DNA of 64,000 nucleotides, from the NCBI GenBank assembly GCA_024349765.1, contig AP026073.1, positions 434,001-498,000 on the forward strand, given 5' to 3'. Both the position numbers and the translations under genes were made by a program. The stretch is from Streptomyces nigrescens (lineage in GTDB: Bacteria; Actinomycetota; Actinomycetes; Streptomycetales; Streptomycetaceae). This document shows, one piece after another, positions 1-7,071 of this stretch (its first letter is position 1; every line of letters starts with the position of its first letter). The notes under the pieces are model-generated. The model ran no database searches. It saw only the letters and a program-made list of their open reading frames with translations, and was not told where the DNA came from.

Positions 1-1
1 G

Positions 2-556
2 CGCGAGGACAAGACCGAGGCGATCCGGGCGGCGGTCTTCGAGGAGCTGGCGGCGGTGGGCTTCGCCCGGATGTCGATCGAGGGCATCGCCCGCCGGGCC
101 GGCGTCGGGAAGACCGCCGTCTACCGGCGGTGGCGCTCCAAACTGCACCTCGTCCTGGACGTGGTCTCCGCGGTGGCCGCCGCGGGCCTGCCGACCCCGG
201 ACACCGGGTCGCTGCGCGGGGACGTACGGATGCTGCTGGAGGTCGCGGCCCGGGCGCTGCGGCACCCGATGGCGTCGCAGATCATCCCGGACCTGCTGGC
301 GGAGGCGGCGCGCAGCCCGGAGCTGGCGACCGCGCTGCGGGCGGCGCTGCACGACAGCCAGGAGGGCGTCGCGGCCGCGGTGGTGGCCAGCGCGGTGGCA
401 CGCGGCGAGCTGCCGCAGGACGTGGACACCCGCCTCGCGCTGGACCTGCTGACCGGCCCGCTGTACTGGCGGCTGCTGGTCGTACGCGACGAGCTGCCCA
501 AGGGCTACCTCGACGCCCTGGCGGGCTCGGTGGCGGCGGCACTCGGGGCGGAGTGA
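2..556 (+). CDS. TetR/AcrR-family transcriptional regulator (5' end outside window)
   Basis: The reading frame is already open at base 2, so the true start lies upstream of the window. The visible N-terminus is a TetR-type helix-turn-helix: a helix ending in EELAAVGFARMS, then IEGIARRAGVGKTAVYRRW, which is the classic recognition-helix signature (GVGKTAVYRRW). The C-terminal part (about 120 residues) is Ala/Leu-rich helical sequence matching the TetR_C ligand-binding and dimerisation region, with LLTGPLYWRLL close to the end, as in many actinobacterial TetR proteins. The ligand cannot be told from the sequence and no divergent target gene is visible. It is convergent with the glycosyltransferase gene on the other strand and separated from it by a strong hairpin. 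The partial state reflects the window edge, not gene damage. Confidence 0.9.
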   Translation, partial: REDKTEAIRAAVFEELAAVGFARMSIEGIARRAGVGKTAVYRRWRSKLHLVLDVVSAVAAAGLPTPDTGSLRGDVRMLLEVAARALRHPMASQIIPDLLAEAARSPELATALRAALHDSQEGVAAAVVASAVARGELPQDVDTRLALDLLTGPLYWRLLVVRDELPKGYLDALAGSVAAALGAE

Positions 557-760
557 GCGGAGCCGGCGGGGGAGGCGGGGCGGGGGTGGGGGGATCACCT
601 AGGGCGGGGGCGAACGGATCCCGTAGGGGGCGCGAGGGCCCCCTGCGGGGCCACAACCGGGAGAAGCGGGGCGGTATTCCCGCGGGAGGCGTCGAGGACG
701 CGAGAAGTGGCGGCGGCACTCGGGGCCGGAGTGAGCGGAGCCGGCGCCCCGAGTACCTGC

Positions 761-800
761 ACCACTGCCCCCGGCCGGAACGACGGCCGGGGGCAGTGGT
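761..800. terminator. bidirectional hairpin terminator between convergent genes
   Basis: A perfect 17-bp inverted repeat (arms 761-777 and 784-800) encloses a 6-nt loop. It lies between the + strand TetR gene and the end of the minus-strand glycosyltransferase gene. There is no U-tract, which is usual for Streptomyces terminators. The position suggests it serves both converging transcripts. Confidence 0.8.
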
Positions 801-841
801 GTCTGTGCCAGGGGCGCGGGTGTGCGGCGTCGGCCGGGGCC

Positions 842-3211
842 TCAGCCCGCCATCTCGACGTCCGAGGCGCCCGACGGGCCCGAGGTGCCCGATCCGGCCG
901 CGTCGGCGTCCGCCGACGTGCGCGGGGCGGGGAGCTTCACCAGGCCGGCCGCGGCGGCCGCGGCGCGGGGGGCCGGGGCCACGGTGCGCTCCTCCTGCGG
1001 CAGCGGCTCGGGGGCCGTTTCCTGGCCGAGGAAGACCCGGCGGACCACGCGCTCGGCGGCGTGCCCGTCGTCCCACTGGCAGAACCGTGCGCGGAACGCG
1101 GCGCGCAGCTCGGTGGCCCGCTCGTCGTCCCAGCGGCCGCTGCGGAAGGCGTCGATCAGCTCGTCCTCGGTGGTGGCGAGCACGCCCGGGGTGTCGCCCG
1201 GCTTGCCCGACAGCAGGTCGAAGGTGACGCCGCGGGAGCGGACGTAGGTGTCCCAGTCGTCGGTGTAGTTGATGATCGGCCGGTCGAGGTTGGCGTAGTC
1301 GAACATGATCGACGAGTAGTCGGTGACCAGGGCGTCGGCGGCCAGGCACAGTTCCTCGACGACCGGGTGGCCGGAGACGTCGATGATCGCGCCGCGCTCC
1401 TGCAGCTCCTGGAGGCGGGTGTCCTGGTCGTAGAAGTAGTGGGTGCGCACCAGCAGGACGAAGTCCTCACCGAGCTCGCGGGAGATCTTCTCCAGGTCCA
1501 GCCGCGGCACGTAGCCGACCTGGTAGTCGCGCATGGTCGGGGCGTACAGGACCGCCGTCTTGCCGGGGGCGACGCCCAGGCGCTCGCGGATGTCCAGGAC
1601 GTCCTGGGCGCTCGCCCGGTAGTAGACGTCGTTGCGGGGGTAACCGGCGTCCAGCGACTCGAAGTTGCAGGGGTAGACCCGCTCCCACTGCTCGGTGGTG
1701 TGCTGGTTGGAGGAGAGCGAGTAGTCCCAGCGGTCGGCGCGGGCCAGCAGCTTGCGGAAGCTCATGCCCTTGGCGGCGGCCGGGTAGCGCTTCTGGTCGA
1801 CGCCCATCGACTTCAGCGGGGTGCCGTGGTGGGTCTGGAGGTGGACCTGCCCCTCGCGCTTGACCACGCCGTCCGCGAAGTTCACGTTGTTGACGAGGTA
1901 CTTGGCGCGGGCCATGACCTCCCAGTAGCGCGGCGAGTTCAGCACGACGTGGTCGACGCCGGCCGGTATCTCGCCGGAGTCGGCCAGCTGCTGCTTGACG
2001 ACCCACACGCCGTGGACGTGCGGGGCGAGCTCCTTGGCCTTCTCGTAGATCGCCAGCGGGTTGCAGGCCGGCAGCCGGTTCCAGTACGCGGAGTAGACCG
2101 CGAGGTTCTCGTCCAGCGGCTGCCGCAGCAGGGCCTGGTAGCGCAGGTCCATGGCCTTCTTCTTGGCCTGGCGGACCTTCTTGCCGGCGTGCTTGCGGAC
2201 CGTGCGCTGCACCTTGCCGGCGACCTTGAGGCCGGCCAGCGCCGGGTAGGCGTCCTTGGCGAGCAGCGCGTACTTGCCGCCGGCCACCCCGGCGGGCCGG
2301 ACGAAGCCGGCCGGCAGCCGCCGGCGGTAGTCGCGGGCGGCGCGGTGGAAGAACTCGGCGGTGGCGTTCTGCGGCAGCCGGCCCGGCTTGTCCAGCACCG
2401 TCAGGTAGTGGTCGACCATCTTGCGGAACATGTGCGGGCGCCAGCGCGACAGCTCCGGGTGGGCGTCGAGGTAGGCGAAGACCCGCTCGTACTGGTCGAA
2501 GACGTCGAAGTGCTTGCGGCTGGTGGTGCGCAGGATGTTGCCGCCCTGCCGGCGCTGGCGGTAGTGCAGACAGACCCGGTCGAGGACCGCGATGGACTTC
2601 GCGGTGATCAGCGTGCAGAACGTCCAGGGGGCGTCCTCGTAGTAGCCGACCGGGAAGGTGAAGCCGTGCTCCTCGATGAAGTCGCGGCGGTAGGCCTTGT
2701 TCCAGACGATCTGCAGCAGGTCGAGGATCTCGGGGCGCTCGGCGAGGGCGAAGCTGGGCGCGCCGGACTCGTCGAGCCGGTCGGCGAGGAGGTTGCGGCG
2801 GACCGAGCCGTCCCAGTAGGTCCGGGCGTAGTCGAAGATCAGGATCTCCGGGCTGCCGGTGGTGTCCAGCCGCTCCGCCAGCGCGCCGAGCGCGCCGGGC
2901 ACGAGGGTGTCGTCGCTGTCGAGGAAGAGGACGTACTCGCCGCGGACCTTCGCAAGGCCGGCGTTGCGGGCCAGGCCCAGGCCGACGTTCTCCGGCAGGT
3001 GCAGGACCTGTACGCGCTCGTCCCGGGCGGCGTACTCGTCGAGGATGGCGCCGCTGCGGTCCGGCGAGCAGTCGTCGACGGCGATCACCTCGAAGTCCGT
3101 GAAGTCCTGCGCCAGCACCGAGTCCATGCACTCGCGCAGGAAGCCCTGCACTCTGAACACGGGCACGATGATGCTGAAGCGGGGTACGACGGGGTCGAGC
3201 GTCTCGGACAT
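842..3211 (-). CDS. bifunctional GT2 glycosyltransferase / CDP-glycerol glycerophosphotransferase-like protein
   Basis: This 789-aa protein fuses two modules. Residues 10-240 are a GT-A family 2 glycosyltransferase (FSIIVPVFRVQGFL, nucleotide-binding VIAVDDCSPD, and the metal-binding DSDD at 98-101). Residues of about 370-740 match the CDP-glycerol:poly(glycerophosphate) glycerophosphotransferase family (TagB/TagF), with LQTHHGTPLKSMG and TDYSSIMFDYANLDRPI as the conserved active-site regions. The last 40 residues are Ala/Pro-rich and probably disordered. The family builds teichoic-acid-like wall polymers at the inner face of the membrane by adding polyol-phosphate units, and the GT2 half would add sugars. 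There is no membrane segment, so membrane attachment is probably peripheral. It is transcribed alone. The substrate (glycerol, ribitol or another polyol) cannot be read from sequence. Confidence 0.9.
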   Translation of the reverse strand: MSETLDPVVPRFSIIVPVFRVQGFLRECMDSVLAQDFTDFEVIAVDDCSPDRSGAILDEYAARDERVQVLHLPENVGLGLARNAGLAKVRGEYVLFLDSDDTLVPGALGALAERLDTTGSPEILIFDYARTYWDGSVRRNLLADRLDESGAPSFALAERPEILDLLQIVWNKAYRRDFIEEHGFTFPVGYYEDAPWTFCTLITAKSIAVLDRVCLHYRQRRQGGNILRTTSRKHFDVFDQYERVFAYLDAHPELSRWRPHMFRKMVDHYLTVLDKPGRLPQNATAEFFHRAARDYRRRLPAGFVRPAGVAGGKYALLAKDAYPALAGLKVAGKVQRTVRKHAGKKVRQAKKKAMDLRYQALLRQPLDENLAVYSAYWNRLPACNPLAIYEKAKELAPHVHGVWVVKQQLADSGEIPAGVDHVVLNSPRYWEVMARAKYLVNNVNFADGVVKREGQVHLQTHHGTPLKSMGVDQKRYPAAAKGMSFRKLLARADRWDYSLSSNQHTTEQWERVYPCNFESLDAGYPRNDVYYRASAQDVLDIRERLGVAPGKTAVLYAPTMRDYQVGYVPRLDLEKISRELGEDFVLLVRTHYFYDQDTRLQELQERGAIIDVSGHPVVEELCLAADALVTDYSSIMFDYANLDRPIINYTDDWDTYVRSRGVTFDLLSGKPGDTPGVLATTEDELIDAFRSGRWDDERATELRAAFRARFCQWDDGHAAERVVRRVFLGQETAPEPLPQEERTVAPAPRAAAAAAGLVKLPAPRTSADADAAGSGTSGPSGASDVEMAG

Positions 3212-3248
3212 GCGGTGCTTACTCCTCGTGGCGAGCTGAGTACAGAAC

Positions 3249-3272
3249 GCAAAAAAGCCCCAAAGGGGTTCT
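3249..3272 (-). promoter_or_regulatory. short hairpin plus U-tract in the leader of the GT2/TagF-like gene
   Basis: Read on the minus strand, the sequence about 40-60 nt upstream of the start codon at 3211 is CCCC-TTT-GGGG followed by C and six Ts. The stem is only 4 GC pairs, but the U-run is unusual in this GC-rich genome. It could act as a transcription attenuator in the 5' leader. It may equally be chance. Confidence 0.3.
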
Positions 3273-3449
3273 ATGCATTGTCAGCCCTCCTGACCGCCGT
3301 TCACCCGAAAAGGTTGTTGTTCGTAACCTGAAAGTTCTGTGGCGCTCATCACGGATGCACGTAAGTGGCGACTTTTCGGGCGGGTGGAATGCCCCCCGGT
3401 CACCGCTATCGGACGAGCGGTCCGCCCCCGCTCACCGAATACTGAGGAC

Positions 3450-5657
3450 GTGTCACCGCCGCGCCCGCCCCGTGTCACCCGCCGCCGGCTGCTCCAGCTC
3501 ACCGGCGGCGGGCTGCTCGCCGCGGCGGCGGGCACCGGCGTCTGGGCCCACGTCGCGGACGAGGGCCCCCGGACGGGTGCACCGGCCGGCTCCGGGCCGC
3601 CCCTGGTCGACCCGGCGGACCAGTCCTTCCTGCACGTCATCGCCCATCCGGACGACGGCCTGTACTTCATGAACCCCGACCTGGAGCAGGCCGTCCGCGC
3701 CGGGGCCCGCTCGGTCACCGTCTGCCTCACGGGCGGCGAGTCCGACGGACACAACGTCAGCAGGCACGCCGCGTACGCCGATCGGGTCCCCAGGAACCGG
3801 CCCGCCTTCGCCCGGGCCCGCACCAACGGACTGCGCGCCGCGCACGCCGAGATGGCCCTCGGCGACCCCGCGGCCCCCTGGCACCTGACCGCGATATCCC
3901 TGCTCCCCGACGTCCAGGCCGAACTGCACACCCTCCAGGCCGCCCCGCACCAGCAGCTGCTGTTCCTGGAACTGGTGGAGGCCCGGGCCGTCTGGCAGGC
4001 CCGCGCCACCAGCCTGCGCGGCCTGTGGCTCGGCGCCACGCCCTTCCTGCCCACCCTGCGCCCGGCCGGCTCACCCGTACGGCACCAGTTCCTCTACAGC
4101 CGCGCCCAGGTCGTCGCGGCCCTGGTGGCGGTGCTCGACCGGGCCCGTCCCACGGTGGTGCGCACCCTGGACCCCAACGCGGTGCACTCCCGCAAGCGGC
4201 CGCCGGCCGGTCCGGACCGCGACCCCCGGCTGGCCGGGCTGCGCTACTACGACCACCAGGACCACACCGCCTCCGCCTACTTCGCGCAGGCCGCGCTGGC
4301 CGTCTACCGGCCGCGCGGCAGCCGCCCGCCCATCGTCGAGAACTACCTCGGCTACGAGGCGTCCGCGCTGCCCAACGACGTCGACCTGAAGGCCGCCCGG
4401 CGCAAGGCCCGGCTGCTGTCGGTGTACGGCTGGGCCGACCACCGCCGCTGCGGCGACCCGGCCGGCTGCGGCGACCGCAAGGTCGGCGGCTCGGCGCTGG
4501 ACGGCGGCTCCCGCGACTGGACCCGCTCCACCCGGCTGCGCGCCCCCGGCTCCAACGCCTGGCTCCGGCCCGCGCAGGACGGCCGGCTGGCGGCCTTCGC
4601 GGTGCTCGGCGGCACCGCGTACTGCTGGGCCGAGACCCGCCCCGGCAGCGGCCGGTTCGGGGCGCCGGTACCGGCCGGCGGCACGATGCTGCAGGGGCAG
4701 ATCCACGCGGTGCGCCGCCCCGACGGGCCGCTGCAGCTGTTCGCCTCGCGCACGGTGCTGCCGGACCGCACCGCCGCGCACCGCCGCGAGCTGATGACCG
4801 CGGTCCAGCGCGGCACCGCCCCGGACGGCACGCCGCTGTTCGGCCGCTGGGAGTCGCTGGGCTCACCGGACCCGGACCCGGAGCGTTCGCTGGAGATCGG
4901 CTTCCCGGCGGCGGTGGCCGCCCCGGACGGCACGGTGCACGTCTTCGTCCGCACCTGGGACGGCAACATCGCGCACCGCGCCGGCCCCGGCGGTACGGGC
5001 TTCACGCCGTGGGAGCGGCTGGAGGGCACGGTCAGCACCCTGAAGGCGTCCCCGCAGGTCGTCGACGGGCTGGACGCCTGTGTGGACTCCGACGGGCTGA
5101 TCCACGTGGTCGCGCCGGGCATCGGGACGGTGGCGCACTGGGTGTCGAAGGAGCCCGGGCACATACCGCGGCCGGCCGCGGCCACCGGGCTGCCGCAGCC
5201 GGGCGGCCCGGTCAGTCTCGTCCCGCTGGCCGACGGCGTGGTGCGGGCCGTCTACCGCCGCTCGGTCACCGCACAGGTGCTGATCGCCGAGCGGCACCGG
5301 CGGATCGGCGGCTGGCGGGTGGCGGCGCAGTGCGCGCCGGTCGGCGGCTACGGGCGGGTGGCGGCGGCCCCGGTGGGCAGCGGGGACCGGATGGTCGTCG
5401 CGGCCCGGGACGACACCGGGGAGGTGCGGGCGGCGATGGCCCAGGACGCCCCCAAGCCCTGGCAGCCGGGCCGGGTGTCGCACTCCGCGGCGGCCGGGGT
5501 CGCGCAGGACGCCGCCGGGCGGGCGGTGGTGGTCGCGCTGGGCACCGACGGCCGGCTGTACGCGGCCCGGCAGACGTCGGTGGGGCAGACCGCGCTGTTC
5601 GGTGCCTGGCGGCCTCAGAGCGGGTCGCCGGAGCGGACCGGCGACGCCCCGGCCTGA
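3450..5657 (+). CDS. secreted (Tat) PIG-L-family deacetylase with C-terminal propeller-like domain
   Basis: From the GTG at 3450 the protein is 735 aa. The N-terminus has a twin-arginine signal (RVTRRRLLQLTGGGLLAAAAG), so it is exported folded. The PIG-L/LmbE-type deacetylase domain follows, with the metal-binding motif HVIAHPDDGLYF and the later YYDHQDHTAS, typical of zinc-dependent N-acetyl-sugar deacetylases. From about residue 390 to the end the sequence is a series of short beta-strand repeats (GRWESLGSP, WERLEG, FGAWRPQS) like a sialidase/tectonin-type beta-propeller, probably binding glycans. Given the neighbouring wall-polymer genes, a role in deacetylating surface N-acetylhexosamine is plausible but inferred. 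The frame is open further upstream (GTG 3339), so the start is uncertain. The stop overlaps the convergent gtrA-like gene by 43 nt. Confidence 0.85.
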   Translation: MSPPRPPRVTRRRLLQLTGGGLLAAAAGTGVWAHVADEGPRTGAPAGSGPPLVDPADQSFLHVIAHPDDGLYFMNPDLEQAVRAGARSVTVCLTGGESDGHNVSRHAAYADRVPRNRPAFARARTNGLRAAHAEMALGDPAAPWHLTAISLLPDVQAELHTLQAAPHQQLLFLELVEARAVWQARATSLRGLWLGATPFLPTLRPAGSPVRHQFLYSRAQVVAALVAVLDRARPTVVRTLDPNAVHSRKRPPAGPDRDPRLAGLRYYDHQDHTASAYFAQAALAVYRPRGSRPPIVENYLGYEASALPNDVDLKAARRKARLLSVYGWADHRRCGDPAGCGDRKVGGSALDGGSRDWTRSTRLRAPGSNAWLRPAQDGRLAAFAVLGGTAYCWAETRPGSGRFGAPVPAGGTMLQGQIHAVRRPDGPLQLFASRTVLPDRTAAHRRELMTAVQRGTAPDGTPLFGRWESLGSPDPDPERSLEIGFPAAVAAPDGTVHVFVRTWDGNIAHRAGPGGTGFTPWERLEGTVSTLKASPQVVDGLDACVDSDGLIHVVAPGIGTVAHWVSKEPGHIPRPAAATGLPQPGGPVSLVPLADGVVRAVYRRSVTAQVLIAERHRRIGGWRVAAQCAPVGGYGRVAAAPVGSGDRMVVAARDDTGEVRAAMAQDAPKPWQPGRVSHSAAAGVAQDAAGRAVVVALGTDGRLYAARQTSVGQTALFGAWRPQSGSPERTGDAPA

Positions 5658-6085
5658 CCGGCGGTGCCGCGTACGGCCCCGGCTGCCGTGCCGGGCCGGG
5701 CGGGCGGGCGCAGGATCCGCCGCGAGACCAGATAGCCGACCGGCAGCGCGAAGGCGGCGGCGGCCAGCGGCGCCAGCGCGCTGTTCATCCCGCACCAGCC
5801 GACCAGCGCCACCAGTCCGGCGCTCTGCATGCCGTAGTTGGTGACCTGGGTCAGCGGGAACAGCAGGAACTTCTTCCAGCTCGGGCGGGTGCGGTAGGTG
5901 AAGTAGGTGTTGAGCAGGAACGAGCCGGTCATGCTCAGCGCGAAGGCGAGGCTGTAGGCGGCGAAGTACGGCAGCAGGCGGTGCAGCGGCAGGTAACAGG
6001 CGTAGAACGTCGCGGTGTTGATCCCGCCGACGGCGGCGAAGCGCACCGGCTGCGCCCAGCCCCCGCCCGCGGACCGGCCGGCCAT
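5615..6085 (-). CDS. GtrA-family membrane protein (polyprenyl-phosphate-sugar flippase candidate)
   Basis: This 156-aa protein has four predicted membrane helices and the GtrA signature: VRFAAVGGINTATFYACY, SFLLNTYFTYR, and a C-terminal hydrophobic pair ending VGYLVSRRIL. GtrA/GtcA proteins are thought to flip undecaprenyl-phosphate-linked sugars to the outer face of the membrane. Its ATG shares one base with the stop of the upstream GT2 gene (TGATG arrangement), so the two are translationally coupled, and both follow the YfhO-type gene. Together they match the three-component surface glycosylation set. Its 3' end overlaps the convergent deacetylase gene by 43 nt, so no dedicated terminator is present between them. 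Confidence 0.9.
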   Translation of the reverse strand: MAGRSAGGGWAQPVRFAAVGGINTATFYACYLPLHRLLPYFAAYSLAFALSMTGSFLLNTYFTYRTRPSWKKFLLFPLTQVTNYGMQSAGLVALVGWCGMNSALAPLAAAAFALPVGYLVSRRILRPPARPGTAAGAVRGTAGQAGASPVRSGDPL

Positions 6086-7071
6086 CAGCCGGCCTGCGAC
6101 CCGGCGGTGGCGGCGTCCGCGGGCCCGGCGGCGGCGCTCAGCGCGGCCTCGGCGGCGTTCCCCTCCTTGACCAGGTAGTGCGGGCGCCGCTTGGCCTCGT
6201 GGTAGATCCGGCCGATGTACTCGCCGATCAGCCCGAGCATCACCATCTGCAGCCCGCCCAGGCCCACGATGATCGCCACCAGCGTCACATAGCCGGGCGC
6301 GGTGACCCCGCCGACGACGGCCGCCGCGACGATCCACAGGGTGTAGAGCGCGGCCAGCCCGGCCAGGCCGAGACCGGCGTAGATGGCCAGCCGCAGCGGC
6401 CGGCTGTTGAAGGAGAGCATCCCGTCGATGCCGTAGTTGACCAGCGCGCCGAGCCGCCACTTGGTCTCGCCGGCCTCCCGGACCGCGTTGCGGTAGTCGA
6501 AGGTGACGGTGTCGAAGCCGATCCAGGAGAACAGGCCCTTGGAGAAGCGGTTGTACTCCGGCAGCGCCAGCAGCGCGTCCACCGCCTTGCGCGACAGCAG
6601 CCGGAAGTCCCCTACCCCGTCGGCGAGTTCGACGTCGACCCAGGTGTTGACGGCCCGGTAGTAGCAGCGGCTCAGCGCGGACCGCAGCCGCCGCTCGCCG
6701 TCCCGGCTGCGCCGCGCGACGACCTGGTCGTGGCCCAGCTGGTAGAGGTCGAGCATCTTCTCGATGAGGTCCGGCGGATGCTGCAGGTCGGCGTCCATCA
6801 GGATCACCGCGTCGCCGGTGGCCGCCCGCAGGCCGGCCAGCATGGCGGGCTCCTTGCCGAAGTTGCGGCTGAACGACAGGTAGCGGGTGGTGCCCCGGTG
6901 CTGCTGGGCCAGGCCGCGCAGCCGGGCCAGGGTGCCGTCGGTGCTGCCGTCGTCGACGTAGCACAGCTCGTGGGCGACGCCGAGGCGGGCGAGGACCGCC
7001 CGGACCGCCTCGTCGAAGCGGGCCAGCACGGCCTCCTCGTTGTAGCAGGGGACGACGATGGAGAGCTTCAT
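6085..7071 (-). CDS. GT2 polyprenyl-phosphate glycosyltransferase (DPM/CsbB-like)
   Basis: This 328-aa protein starts KLSIVVPCYNEEAVL and has YVDDGSTDGT, ILMDADLQHPPDLI (the D-x-D that binds metal and nucleotide) and FSKGLFSWIGFDT. It then has two C-terminal membrane helices (LRLAIYAGLGLAGLAALYTLWIV and VTLVAIIVGLGGLQMVMLGLIGEYIGRIY). This is the architecture of GtrB/CsbB/ArnC-type enzymes, which transfer a sugar from a nucleotide sugar to undecaprenyl phosphate on the cytoplasmic side. It overlaps the upstream YfhO-type gene by 4 nt (ATGA) and the downstream gtrA-like gene by 1 nt. The operon context supports a role in supplying lipid-linked sugar to the YfhO-type transferase. The sugar is unknown. 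Confidence 0.93.
   Translation of the reverse strand: MKLSIVVPCYNEEAVLARFDEAVRAVLARLGVAHELCYVDDGSTDGTLARLRGLAQQHRGTTRYLSFSRNFGKEPAMLAGLRAATGDAVILMDADLQHPPDLIEKMLDLYQLGHDQVVARRSRDGERRLRSALSRCYYRAVNTWVDVELADGVGDFRLLSRKAVDALLALPEYNRFSKGLFSWIGFDTVTFDYRNAVREAGETKWRLGALVNYGIDGMLSFNSRPLRLAIYAGLGLAGLAALYTLWIVAAAVVGGVTAPGYVTLVAIIVGLGGLQMVMLGLIGEYIGRIYHEAKRRPHYLVKEGNAAEAALSAAAGPADAATAGSQAG

Noticed and set aside
3300-3345. GTTCACC upstream of the GT2-TagF gene considered as a PhoP (PHO) box
   Set aside because: The second direct-repeat unit expected 11 nt away is not present; the nearest similar bases are about 20 nt away.
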